Below are positions 54,502 to 63,779 of a DNA stretch of 64,000 nucleotides, in pieces (position 1 is the stretch's first letter; every line of letters begins with the position of its first letter). Source of the stretch: Agrobacterium larrymoorei (lineage in GTDB: Bacteria > Pseudomonadota > Alphaproteobacteria > Rhizobiales > Rhizobiaceae); assembly GCF_030819275.1 (NCBI RefSeq), contig NZ_JAUTBL010000002.1, forward strand, positions 932,501-996,500, written 5' to 3'. The notes under the pieces are model-generated. The model saw nothing but the letters and a program-made list of their open reading frames with translations. It had not been told where the DNA came from and made no database searches. Both the position numbers and the translations under genes were made by a program.

Positions 54502-56007
54502 TTACTGGAACGCGGTCTCGTAGAAGCTTCTGAGCTTGCGCGAATGCAGTGTCTCAGTGGGCATGGCTGCGAGTTTCTGGACAGCGCGAATGCCGATCTG
54601 AAGATGCTGCGCCACCTGGGTGCGATAGAATTCCGTCGCCATGCCCGGAAGCTTCAACTCGCCATGCAAAGGCTTGTCGGAGACGCAGAGGAGAGTGCCG
54701 TAGGGCACACGGAAGCGGAAGCCGTTCGCGGCGATGGTCGCCGATTCCATATCGAGCGCGATGGCGCGCGATTGGGACAGACGCTTCACCGGGCCCGCCT
54801 GGTCGCGCAGTTCCCAGTTTCGATTGTCGATGGTCGCGACCGTGCCGGTGCGCATAATGCGCTTCAGCTCGAAGCCTTCATAGCCGGTGACTTCCGCCAC
54901 CGCGCCTTCCAGTGCAAGCTGCACTTCGGCGAGCGCGGGGATCGGCACCCACACTGGCAGATCGTCATCGAGAACATGGTCTTCGCGTACATAAGCATGG
55001 GCCAGGACATAGTCGCCGAGACGCTGGCTGTTTCGAAGACCCGCACAATGGCCGACCATCAGCCACGCATGCGGACGCAGCACGGCGATGTGATCGGTGA
55101 TCGTCTTGGCGTTGGAAGGACCAACGCCGATGTTGACGAGCGTGATACCCGCATGCCCCTTCTTCTTCAGATGGTAAGCGGGCATCTGCGGCAGACGTCC
55201 AAGCGTCGTATCCGTCTCAGGCCGATCCGATCCTGCATGGGTGATGATATTGCCGGGCTCCACGAAGGCGGTGTAGCCATCGCCGCCGTCTGCCATCAGC
55301 TTGCGCGCCCATGCGGCAAACTCATCGATGTAGAACTGGTAGTTGGTGAAGAGCACGAAGTTCTGGAAGTGGTTGGGGCTTGTCGCCGTATAGTGGCTTA
55401 ACCGCGCCAGCGAGTAATCGATGCGCTGGGCAGTGAAGGGCGCAAGCGGCGCTGGCTCACCCGGTACCTGATCGTATTCGCCATTGGCGATCAGATCGTC
55501 GGTGTTGTTCAGATCCGGCGTATCGAAGAGGTCGCGAAGCGGCACATCTGAAAGCGAAGAGGCCGCGGACGCTTCCACATAGGCGCCCTCACCGAAGGCG
55601 AAATGCAACGGAATGGGCGTTGCCGATTCGGAGACAGTGACGTGAACGCCATGATTCTTGATCAGAAGTCCAAGTTGTTCCTTCAGGTAATGGCGGAAAA
55701 GCTGTGGCCGGGTAATCGTGGTCGTGTAGACGCCGGGCGAAGTCACATGGCCATAGGAGAGGCGGGAATCGACATGTCCGAATGTTGACGTCTCGATGCT
55801 GACCTGCGGATAGCACGCCCGGTAGCGACCCTCGATGGGTGCGCCCTTGGCGAGATCAGTAAAGGATTTGATAAGAAAGTCGGTGTTGCGCTCATAGAGC
55901 GCTGTCAGCGCTTCCACGGCCTGTTTCGGATCATCGAAAGTCTGCGGCGCGAAAGGCTCTGGCGTTATGAAGGCGAGGGGCGGAATCGTGTGCTTTGCTA
56001 TTGTCAT
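54502..56007 (-). CDS. amn: AMP nucleosidase
   Basis: A 501-residue cytoplasmic enzyme that splits AMP into adenine and ribose 5-phosphate, adjusting the adenylate pool. The N-terminal domain (YPQVSIETSTFGHVDSRLSYGHVTSPG) and the phosphorylase-like C-terminal domain (NIGVGPSNAKTITDHIAVLRPHAWLMVGHCAGLRNSQRLGDYVLAHAY, ALDMESATIAANGFRF) match Amn in order and length. It is convergent with the UPF0104 gene, which ends 15 bases away. Confidence 0.95.
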   Translation of the reverse strand: MTIAKHTIPPLAFITPEPFAPQTFDDPKQAVEALTALYERNTDFLIKSFTDLAKGAPIEGRYRACYPQVSIETSTFGHVDSRLSYGHVTSPGVYTTTITRPQLFRHYLKEQLGLLIKNHGVHVTVSESATPIPLHFAFGEGAYVEASAASSLSDVPLRDLFDTPDLNNTDDLIANGEYDQVPGEPAPLAPFTAQRIDYSLARLSHYTATSPNHFQNFVLFTNYQFYIDEFAAWARKLMADGGDGYTAFVEPGNIITHAGSDRPETDTTLGRLPQMPAYHLKKKGHAGITLVNIGVGPSNAKTITDHIAVLRPHAWLMVGHCAGLRNSQRLGDYVLAHAYVREDHVLDDDLPVWVPIPALAEVQLALEGAVAEVTGYEGFELKRIMRTGTVATIDNRNWELRDQAGPVKRLSQSRAIALDMESATIAANGFRFRVPYGTLLCVSDKPLHGELKLPGMATEFYRTQVAQHLQIGIRAVQKLAAMPTETLHSRKLRSFYETAFQ

Positions 56008-56083
56008 GGCCCATTATAGGGAGCCTAGTTCGACAAGCAAGCGACAGAAATATGTGTGTTTTGAAAAAGCCGTCAAAAACCGC

Positions 56084-56257
56084 TCAACCGATGGCGCCGC
56101 GTTGCAAGCTCATCAGGAGCACGAAGCCAGCGCCTTTGGAAACTGGCCTTGGATCGGCTTTGTAAATGGCGAGTCCGGCGAATGGACCCAGAAAGACCGA
56201 TGCCATGATGAACATTCGGAGTCCGGAGAGCAGCGCGTTCGAGATGTTTCTGTTCAT
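56084..56257 (-). CDS. Small membrane protein, second of a pair
   Basis: A 57-residue protein with one helix (MFIMASVFLGPFAGLAIY) and a charged tail. GAGG precedes the ATG and overlaps the stop of the gene upstream, so translation is coupled. No family is recognised. Confidence 0.55.
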   Translation of the reverse strand: MNRNISNALLSGLRMFIMASVFLGPFAGLAIYKADPRPVSKGAGFVLLMSLQRGAIG

Positions 56258-56265
56258 TGTCAACC

Positions 56266-56436
56266 TCACAACGTAACGTGGCAGCTGGGCGAAAAGCCAT
56301 GCTGGCAGGTGTAGGCAGCGCCCACACTGATGCGCTGAAAGCTGCGGTTGGGGCTGACCACCAGAGCGGCAAACGACATGGCGAAAATAGCCATCAGAAG
56401 AACGATGATGCTGAAGCGACGTATCAAGATTGCCAT
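56266..56436 (-). CDS. Small membrane or secreted protein, first of a pair
   Basis: A 56-residue protein opening with a hydrophobic segment (FSIIVLLMAIFAMSFAALVV) then SVGAAYTCQHGFSPSCHVTL, with two Cys that may be oxidised in the periplasm. GGGGA lies six bases before the chosen ATG; two earlier in-frame ATGs are possible. Its stop is at the ribosome site of the next gene. Function is unknown. Confidence 0.5.
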   Translation of the reverse strand: MAILIRRFSIIVLLMAIFAMSFAALVVSPNRSFQRISVGAAYTCQHGFSPSCHVTL

Positions 56437-56855
56437 GTCCATTCCCCGTGTTGTTGCCATGTCCCTTACTCTGGACACGACACTGCCACAGTTGGACTGA
56501 ACCAACCCTGAGAGGTGGGTTCATGTGGGGTTCAGGGACGTTAACAGGATTGGTTGTAACGACGAGTTGGGCAGCGCGCCGAGCATTTGTAACTGGCGGA
56601 CAAGGCACGTCTACCATTGCCAAGGGCGTACTTTCACCGAACCAGCATACGCATGGATTTCATGCCCGCTACGGCTTCGGGGGTTACAAGCGTTAATTGA
56701 GGTGGCCTTGGGACGAGGCTGAATGTCACGAGATCAAGGCTTGCACTTACTGAACGGCAGCAGCGGAACGCAGATGCAAGGTGTCGCGGGGAGGACGCAA
56801 TAATCCAACGTCAAGGCTGTCGCCATGGGCCGAGTTCTGAGCTCCTCGTGGCGAC
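56437..56855. other. 419-bp intergenic region
   Basis: No gene is supported between the small membrane-protein pair and the terminator at 56856. Open frames here lack ribosome sites and family-like sequence. The promoter for the pair should lie at the left end. Confidence 0.4.
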
Positions 56856-56880
56856 AAAAAAGGCGCCAGATGATGGCGCC
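56856..56880 (-). terminator. Rho-independent terminator after the rpsU cluster
   Basis: On the minus strand GGCGCCA and TGGCGCC pair over five bases and are followed by TTTTTT, 58 bases past the last gene of the cluster. Confidence 0.88.
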
Positions 56881-56938
56881 TACTGCATGACGAACAGGTG
56901 TCGGCGTAAGCCGTCTCTCGATCCTGTCATTTCGGATC

Positions 56939-57160
56939 TCACGCCCGAGCTTTGACTTTCTTCTTCGCCGGCGCAGGTGGCGGTACGATCACGGTCTCGG
57001 CTTCGCGCGCCAGACGGGCTTCACGCAGGCGCTCTGTCTTTTTCAGGCGTTGTGCGGTCTCCGCAGCCAGGATTTGAGAAACAGCATCGTTGGTTGCGGA
57101 GGCTTTTTGCTGAGGGGTCAGTTTGCCGGGTTTGAAGAATTCATCTTTCGTAGCGGTCAT
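56939..57160 (-). CDS. Small Lys- and Ala-rich protein, unknown function
   Basis: A 73-residue protein: a helical charged body (QKASATNDAVSQILAAETAQRLKKTERLREARLAREAE) and a Pro/Lys-rich tail VPPPAPAKKKVKARA. AAAGGG precedes the ATG. It runs in the same direction as rpsU, 129 bases downstream, with a repeat element between. Its basic tail suggests nucleic-acid contact, which is inference only. Confidence 0.7.
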   Translation of the reverse strand: MTATKDEFFKPGKLTPQQKASATNDAVSQILAAETAQRLKKTERLREARLAREAETVIVPPPAPAKKKVKARA

Positions 57161-57181
57161 GTTGAAACCCTTTCATTTCGT

Positions 57182-57284
57182 AGAGCGCCGTGCGTCTCTC
57201 TAGACGCACAAAAGACGCTCCAACTGTTCAATCTGCGCATCGTGGTGTTCTGAAAATCGAAATCGACTTTCGGATCGATGCTGT
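57182..57284 (-). repeat. Composite intergenic palindromic repeat, minus orientation
   Basis: The reverse complement aligns over its full length with 9852-9955: ACAGCATCGATCCGAAAGTC, ATTTCGATTTTCAG, GATGCGCAGATT and the nested GTGCGTCTAGAGAGACGCAC hairpin closing in GGCGCTCT. It lies between rpsU and the small gene downstream. Confidence 0.8.
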
Positions 57285-57289
57285 TGCTG

Positions 57290-57526
57290 TCAGCGAGTGC
57301 GGACAGCTTTCTTAGGCGCAGGCAGAAGGCCTTCACGCTGCATCTTCTTCTTCGCAAGCTTGCGGTGGCGACGCACGGCTTCGGCCTGTTCGCGAACGCG
57401 TTTTTCCGAAGGCTTCTCGTAAGACTGGCGCGCACGCATTTCGCGTAGCAGGCCTTCGCGCTGCATCTTCTTCTTCAGCACGCGAAGCGCTTGTTCGACA
57501 TTGTTATCTCTGACGAGGACTTGCAA
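57290..57526 (-). CDS. rpsU: 30S ribosomal protein S21
   Basis: A 78-residue S21 with the family start [27 protein letters not shown] and basic body. The body ends with KKAVRTR. The initiation codon is TTG with AGGA nine bases upstream, which is uncommon for a ribosomal protein and may limit its level. It follows the 95-residue gene by 29 bases. The phrase [10 protein letters not shown] occurs twice in the protein. Confidence 0.94.
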   Translation of the reverse strand: MQVLVRDNNVEQALRVLKKKMQREGLLREMRARQSYEKPSEKRVREQAEAVRRHRKLAKKKMQREGLLPAPKKAVRTR

Positions 57527-57555
57527 AGGCTTTTTCCTGACTCGGCGTGGCGCCG

Positions 57556-57843
57556 CTATTTTCTTGTTCGTACCAGATCGTGGTTGATCCAGCCGCCCGG
57601 TTTGGAGACTTTGGTCGCTGCGGTATCCGGCTTTTGCTTGGCCGTTGCCGCAAGATCGATATCGTCCTGACTGACCGTGCGATCAAAGTTTTCGCCGTCG
57701 AGTCGGATACGGTAGCGTCTGCTTCCCTGTGTTGTTTCCGGCATTGCCGCGATAATCCGGGCGCTCTGCTGAGACGTAGGATCGCCGTTCGTTCTGGACT
57801 TCAAGACGATAACATTGCCGGTTTTGTATGACATTTTTGGCAT
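57556..57843 (-). CDS. Small protein upstream of rpsU, unknown function
   Basis: A 95-residue protein: [20 protein letters not shown], a beta-rich middle ([37 protein letters not shown]) and a basic tail [18 protein letters not shown] precedes the ATG. The beta character with Arg and Lys could suit RNA or DNA binding, but I do not recognise a family. It lies between the cspA terminator and rpsU and is likely cotranscribed with rpsU. Confidence 0.75.
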   Translation of the reverse strand: MPKMSYKTGNVIVLKSRTNGDPTSQQSARIIAAMPETTQGSRRYRIRLDGENFDRTVSQDDIDLAATAKQKPDTAATKVSKPGGWINHDLVRTRK

Positions 57844-57867
57844 CAGGATTCTCCCAAGCCACAAAGA

Positions 57868-57894
57868 CAAAAGGCCGAGCGATAGGCCCGACCT
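57868..57894 (-). terminator. Rho-independent terminator after cspA
   Basis: On the minus strand AGGTCGGGC and GCTCGGCCT form a nine-base stem with two G-U pairs, then TTTTGTCTTTG, 62 bases past the cspA stop. Confidence 0.75.
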
Positions 57895-57955
57895 TTCTTC
57901 AGTCACTCAGCGTCTGCTGCCAGTACATCCGTGGTCAGCGTCAGCGAGAGACAAT

Positions 57956-58165
57956 TTATGCCGCCTGAAGATTGTCAGCGGAGTTCTTGCCGGACTTGCG
58001 GTCCTGGACAATGTCGAAGCTGATCTTCTGACCGTCGACGAGCGAGCGCATGCCCGCACGTTCAACAGCGGAGATGTGAACGAAAACGTCCGTGCTGCCG
58101 TTGTCAGGCTGAATGAAGCCGAAGCCCTTGGTGGCGTTGAACCACTTTACAGTACCAGTGTTCAT
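57956..58165 (-). CDS. cspA: Cold-shock protein
   Basis: A 69-residue cold-shock domain that binds single-stranded RNA and DNA. The start [23 protein letters not shown] holds RNP1 (KGFGFIQ), and RNP2 is [15 protein letters not shown] precedes the ATG. A promoter about 120 bases upstream would give the long leader usual for this family. The name is given by family; there may be several paralogues in the genome. Confidence 0.93.
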   Translation of the reverse strand: MNTGTVKWFNATKGFGFIQPDNGSTDVFVHISAVERAGMRSLVDGQKISFDIVQDRKSGKNSADNLQAA

Positions 58166-58293
58166 AACGATTTCCTTTCGTAGCAATCGTTGTTTGTCCC
58201 GAAATACCTTGCGGGATTAGATCGATGTTTTGAGAGGAAATCCGACGGGAGCTAGGCTCTGGACCGACGTCACAAGCAATGGTCGATAAGTTC

Positions 58294-58321
58294 AATATAG
58301 GCTCAATTTTCGGTTTTGCAA
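58294..58321 (-). promoter_or_regulatory. Sigma-70-type promoter of the cold-shock gene
   Basis: TTGCAA (-35) and TATATT (-10) with 16-base spacing, on the minus strand. Transcription from here would give a leader of about 120 bases, as is typical for cold-shock genes. Confidence 0.6.
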
Positions 58322-58449
58322 GGACGGAATGGAAATTAGCGCGAGAAACCGTCTCTCACCCCTTTTTGCATGGCAATTCGCACGCCGCGATGTCTGCCCC
58401 AGCCGCCCCGCAAAATAAACGTCGGGACGGCTGGTGATGTTACGCCACT

Positions 58450-59658
<1,209 letters not shown>

Positions 59659-59809
59659 TCAAGAGTTCAATGTGTTAGAAGATTCTGATTTACGTGAGCC
59701 CTGCGGCAACATGGCGTCGACCATCTTAAAAGACGCTCCTTGGAGGTCTTGCGTCCTGCAAGAACGCGAGAGAAAACGCATTGGCAATGAACATTGAGTT
59801 GTCTGAATA

Positions 59810-59840
59810 AATTCAAAGAGGCGCCGCAATGGACGGCGCC
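59810..59840 (-). terminator. Rho-independent terminator after phoX
   Basis: On the minus strand GGCGCCG and CGGCGCC pair over seven bases and are followed by TCTTTGAATTT, 26 bases past the phoX stop. Confidence 0.72.
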
Positions 59841-59865
59841 CCGTTTCATGTCGTCTTCGTAAGCC

Positions 59866-61776
59866 TTAGCCAATCATCGCATTGTCGTTTCGCTTGATCG
59901 CGATAACGGTTGAACGCGGCAGCTTGCCTTCGCCATCCGGAAAAGGTGCATCCGGGTGCTGGATGCCAACGAAGTGGGTGCGCTTGTCTGCCGACCATGT
60001 CTGGCCGGTGACTTCCGAGCCCTTTGGCGCGGTCAGGAAACGCTCGATGCGGCCGGTGACCGGGTCGCCCGCCAGCATCTGGTTGTTGCCCTGACCGGCG
60101 AACTGGCCTTCATTGCTGTCCTCGCCATCGGTCTGGATCCAGAGAAGGCCGGTGGAGTCGAACATCATGCCGTCAGGCGAATTAAACATGTTGCCACCGT
60201 TGATGTTGGACGAGCCGGCATAGGCATCCTTGTGCACATCCGGATTACCGGCCATGCAGAAGAGATCCCACTTGAACTTGCCATCGGCGTGATCGTCATT
60301 GGCAGGGTACCAGCGAACGATCTGGCCATATTCGTTCTTCTCGCGCGGGTTGGCTGCGTTGACGGCCATCACATCGCCACCGGCATTGGTGCGCATCTTG
60401 CCGTCCTTTACTTCGCCGCGGCGGCTGTTGTTGGTCAGCGCGCAATAGGCTTCGATGGCGACCGGATTGATTGCGACCCATTCCGGGCGATCCATGGTCG
60501 TGGCGCCGACCTTCGAGGCCGCCTGGCGCGTAAAGACAGAGATTTCATCCAGCTTCATGCCGGTCGATTCCGGCGTCAGAGCCACCCACTCGCCATTGCC
60601 GTCATCCGTGAACTTCGCAACATAAAGCGTGCCTTCGTCCAGCAGTTTCGAAGTGTCACCGCCTGGAACATAGATGCCATTGGAGACGAACTTGTAGAGG
60701 AACTCGCCACGCTCATCGTCGCCCATATAAACGACGACGCGGCCATCGCGCGCTATGACCACGGCAGCATTTTCATGCTTGATGCGGCCAAGTGCTGTGC
60801 GCTTGATCGGCGTGGAAGAGGCGTTGGACGGATCGATCTCCACGACATAGCCAGCACGACGCGGCTCGTTCGGGTTCTTCGACACATCGAAACGCTCGTC
60901 GAACTTCTCGTAACCGTAGCGTGTCTCGGCGGCGATGCCGTAGCGCTTATAGTCATCCGGCATTTTGAAGTTGGCATCGGTGGAGCCGAAGTAGCCGTTG
61001 AAGTTTTCCTCGCAGGTCAGATAGGTGCCCCAAGGTGTGCGACCGGCGCCGCAATTGTTGAAGGTACCAAGACAGTCGACGCCCTTTGGATCGGCTGCGG
61101 TCTTGACGAGATCAGAGCCGGCAGCCGGTCCCGAAAGCTTCATCGGCGTGTTGTGGTGAATGCGGCGGTTGAACGGGCTGTCGACAACAATCTCCCAGCC
61201 GTCCTTGCCTTCCGCCACTTCCATGACCGTCACGCCCTGCATGTGCTGAAGGATCTTCACCTCATCCAGATTGGCGGGCATGCCTTTTTCGCGGTGGGGT
61301 AGGTTGGTCTCGTTGTTCACATATTCGTGGTTCACGGCAATTAGTTGATGGCTACCGACCACGAAGAGCTCCATGCCGTCGGTATTCTCGCCGAAGACCT
61401 TATCGGAGTTCTCCAGGCTGACGCCCTTTGCGGGGTCGATATCCGGCACGTTCGGAAAGAGCGGCTGCCCCCACTTGGCAAGCGGTTTCCAGCTGTAACC
61501 CTCCGGCACATGAACGGTGTGATCAGTCGCCGCTTGCACCGGCTTGAACGGGAAGCGGGAGGTTGCTTCCTGCGCCTGAGCGGAGGTGAAGGTGGCAAGA
61601 TTGCCGAGCGTACCAAGAGCTGCGGCGGCAGAACCAAAGGCGAGCACGCCGCCAAGGAAACCGCGGCGTGAGATAGCGGATTCGACGACGCGGTCGAAAT
61701 CGGTGACCGCTGGCGGCGGATTTTGCAGCTCGTCCCACTCGTCCCAGCTAAGCTTGCTTGTGTCGATGTTGGTCAT
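59866..61776 (-). CDS. phoX: PhoX-type alkaline phosphatase, Tat-exported
   Basis: A 636-residue calcium-iron alkaline phosphatase of the PhoX family, freeing phosphate from organic esters in the periplasm. The twin-arginine signal SRRGFLGGVLAFGSAAAALG lies at about residues 51-70. Family landmarks are NHEYVNNE, GTFNNCGAGRTPWGTYLTCEENFNGYFG, YGYEKFDERFDV and RPEWVAINP. The ATG giving MTNIDTSK follows GGAGAG; upstream ATGs are less likely. A PHO-box-like site upstream fits control by PhoB. Terminator follows. Confidence 0.93.
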   Translation of the reverse strand: MTNIDTSKLSWDEWDELQNPPPAVTDFDRVVESAISRRGFLGGVLAFGSAAAALGTLGNLATFTSAQAQEATSRFPFKPVQAATDHTVHVPEGYSWKPLAKWGQPLFPNVPDIDPAKGVSLENSDKVFGENTDGMELFVVGSHQLIAVNHEYVNNETNLPHREKGMPANLDEVKILQHMQGVTVMEVAEGKDGWEIVVDSPFNRRIHHNTPMKLSGPAAGSDLVKTAADPKGVDCLGTFNNCGAGRTPWGTYLTCEENFNGYFGSTDANFKMPDDYKRYGIAAETRYGYEKFDERFDVSKNPNEPRRAGYVVEIDPSNASSTPIKRTALGRIKHENAAVVIARDGRVVVYMGDDERGEFLYKFVSNGIYVPGGDTSKLLDEGTLYVAKFTDDGNGEWVALTPESTGMKLDEISVFTRQAASKVGATTMDRPEWVAINPVAIEAYCALTNNSRRGEVKDGKMRTNAGGDVMAVNAANPREKNEYGQIVRWYPANDDHADGKFKWDLFCMAGNPDVHKDAYAGSSNINGGNMFNSPDGMMFDSTGLLWIQTDGEDSNEGQFAGQGNNQMLAGDPVTGRIERFLTAPKGSEVTGQTWSADKRTHFVGIQHPDAPFPDGEGKLPRSTVIAIKRNDNAMIG

Positions 61777-61834
61777 GGCGCTCTCCATTCTCGTCGTTTT
61801 GAACAATTCTAGAGAAGGCAACTAAAGCGGGTTT

Positions 61835-61852
61835 ATTACACCGATATGACGG
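61835..61852 (-). promoter_or_regulatory. PHO-box-like site upstream of phoX
   Basis: On the minus strand CCGTCAT-ATCG-GTGTAAT resembles two CTGTCAT half-sites with 11-base repeat (11 of 14 positions). It is 59 bases before the phoX start. Confidence 0.55.
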
Positions 61853-61896
61853 AATGACCCGGCTGAAACGTCTTCAGGTTGTGGAGGTCGCGCAAT

Positions 61897-62401
61897 TCAC
61901 GCTTGTGTCCCCGGCGGGTGACTGAGCGGGAGAGGGCTTTCAGATTTGACTGTCTGGATGGTAAAATTGCTGCGAATGTCACTGACACTTGGAAGTTTCA
62001 GCACGCGGCCGACAAGCAACCTTTCTAAGCCGCGAGGTCCGGCACGACAACTTGCAAAAATAAGTCAGCCTCCCCGGAGGCCAGATGGCACGAAATGACA
62101 TACGGCAGCATTGCGACCGTCTCTCTGAAGGCGACCGCAGAGGCGTGCTGGTGGCGCTCGATTTTGACGCTGACGAACACCATTAAGCCAAGACTGAGGC
62201 CAGTCCTGTCGAGGCTCGCGTGATAACCCCGAATGACGGCCGCCCTCTCCAGGGCACGAACCCGCCGCAGACAGGGGGAAGTGACAATCCAACCTCCTCG
62301 GCCAACTCGACATTGGGCAGGCGCGCATCTCGCTGCAACGCAGCAAGAATCCACGGCTTTCGCCGCTTATTGATTGGATTTGCTCTTCGGCTGGTTCCCA
62401 T
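61897..62401 (-). pseudogene. Lrp/AsnC-family regulator remnant
   Basis: Three frames in succession encode one Lrp-type protein. Frame one holds ILAALQRDARLPNVELAEEVGLS; frame two SPCLRRVRALERAAVIRGYH, LMVFVSVKIERHQ and LPYVISCHLASGEADLFLQVVVPDLAA; frame three LLVGRVLKLPSVSDIRSNFTIQTVK. Single missing bases near 62286 and near 62027 explain both shifts. The N-terminal part MGTSRRANPINKRRKPW is also unlike the family. The gene is most likely dead. Its former target is not visible in the window. Confidence 0.82.
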
Positions 62402-62481
62402 GCCTCATCCCTAATGGGGAAAGGGAAACCGCTCACCTTATTGGGTGAAGAAGGGGCCGCGCCTGGCCGCCCCACATGTTT

Positions 62482-62820
62482 TTAAAGTCTGGTCCAGGTC
62501 TGTGACTTGCACAGCACCTTCAACACGCAACCCTTCATACTAAGGGAATCGCCGGACACGGTGCCGGAGCCGCTATAGGTTTTGTCAGCGGCGGGGTCGG
62601 TAATTTCTCCCGAGTAGCTGTTGCCGCTGCCCGATAGCTTGCCGATCTGCCTACCCGCATGTTTCCCGGTCTTCAGCGTCACGCAGAAGGCAGAGCCGCA
62701 TTTGGCAATCGCTGCGGTCTCGCCACTGGCCGTCTTCCAGTTGCCTTCGATGGCTTCGGCAGCAAACGCACTGCTGCTGATCAGAAATGCAAGACCTGCG
62801 AGAATCGTCAATTTCTTCAT
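62482..62820 (-). CDS. DUF2147-type small exported protein
   Basis: A 112-residue protein with a signal peptide ending SSAFAAE. The remainder (IEGNWKTASGETAAIAKCGSAFCVTLKTG, and the closing MKGCVLKVLCKSQTWTRL) is a short beta-rich domain with paired Cys, typical of DUF2147. GGGAGG precedes the ATG. The function is unknown. A symmetric ACGT-type site lies 86 bases upstream. Confidence 0.82.
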   Translation of the reverse strand: MKKLTILAGLAFLISSSAFAAEAIEGNWKTASGETAAIAKCGSAFCVTLKTGKHAGRQIGKLSGSGNSYSGEITDPAADKTYSGSGTVSGDSLSMKGCVLKVLCKSQTWTRL

Positions 62821-63325
62821 ATGGACCTCCCAATCCAAACCAGGCACGACAGTGCCTTGCCACCATCGGCCTTCGCAACTCCCATGCGAATGCCGACCTT
62901 TATAGTTGACGTTCACGTAAAAGGAAACATGGGGCGGGGCCTCGCCACGAATTTTTTCAGGCTCCCCGAAGCCGATGATTGCGGCATTCGAAAACTGCAA
63001 GCTTCTGCCGTGGTTAGCAGAGCGTTTAAATCCATCCGTAAACTTTTCGTAAAATTGCGCGGAAAATCCTTAATTTGCAGGCTTTCCCATATTTAACAAA
63101 AATCCAATTTTACCAATCGTTTGGACTTTGTTTGGTACCCGTTAATCATGGATTTTAAGCGCCCGTTGAAAGCCGTTTGGCATAGTGAGGTCAACAAAGA
63201 GCAGGGACAACCTGACGACAGCCGGAGACGAAAAAGCCGCAGAAGACGGCACTGCTCCAAAGCTGAAAGCTTCCGCAGAGAAGCACCAAAAACAGGAAGA
63301 ATACGGGCAAACAGGGACTAGAAAA
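62821..63325. other. 505-bp intergenic region
   Basis: No gene is supported between the DUF2147 gene and the Sel1-type gene. It has an AT-rich block near 63030-63150 and the LiuR-like site at 62906. Divergent promoters are expected. Confidence 0.4.
62906..62921. promoter_or_regulatory. LiuR-like symmetric site TTGACGT-TC-ACGTAAA
   Basis: A near-symmetric 16-base site (half-sites TTGACGT and ACGTAAA) similar to the palindrome at 27799. Its regulator is not known. Confidence 0.35.
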
Positions 63326-63592
63326 ATGGCAAGATTTGAAATGCGCGATATCGAGTTGGCAGTTGCCGGTGGACAAAGCCGCGCGGATGTCTTCTGCAAT
63401 CTCGGCCTGATCTACGCGACAGGCCGTGGATGCCCGGTGGACCTCATTGCTGCCCACAAGTGGCTGAACATTGCAGCCATCAAGGGTTCGGAAAGAGCAG
63501 CATCGCTGCGCGCCGATCTTGCCCGGAACATGACCAAGGCAGACCTCGCAGCAGCCCTTCGCGCTGCCCGCGATTGGATGACCACGCACTAA
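63326..63592 (+). CDS. Small Sel1-like repeat protein
   Basis: An 88-residue protein with one Sel1-type unit (FCNLGLIYATGRGCPVDLIAAHKWLNIAAIKGSERA) and a helical tail ending in AARDWMTTH. Rhizobial relatives of this size are common and of unknown role; Sel1 units usually mediate protein contacts. AGGGAC lies upstream of the ATG. The same frame is open for 47 codons before it, but that part has an unlikely composition. Confidence 0.78.
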   Translation: MARFEMRDIELAVAGGQSRADVFCNLGLIYATGRGCPVDLIAAHKWLNIAAIKGSERAASLRADLARNMTKADLAAALRAARDWMTTH

Positions 63593-63779
63593 ATTCCAAG
63601 ACGATTCAAAAAGACGGAGCGATCAAAAGATCGCCAATCGTTTCGACTGGTCCCTCCAGTCCCGGTCGGAACACCCATCATGGCCGCAAACGAAGACGGC
63701 AAAGCCGCACGCTTGCAACGAGAGATCAAAACCGTGACCGGCAGAAACAAGGCTGGCGCGGTTTTTTCTTGTCTTGATA

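Noticed and set aside
56430..56855. Small genes in the 400-bp region left of the rpsU-cluster terminator
   Set aside because: Frames lack ribosome sites and family features.
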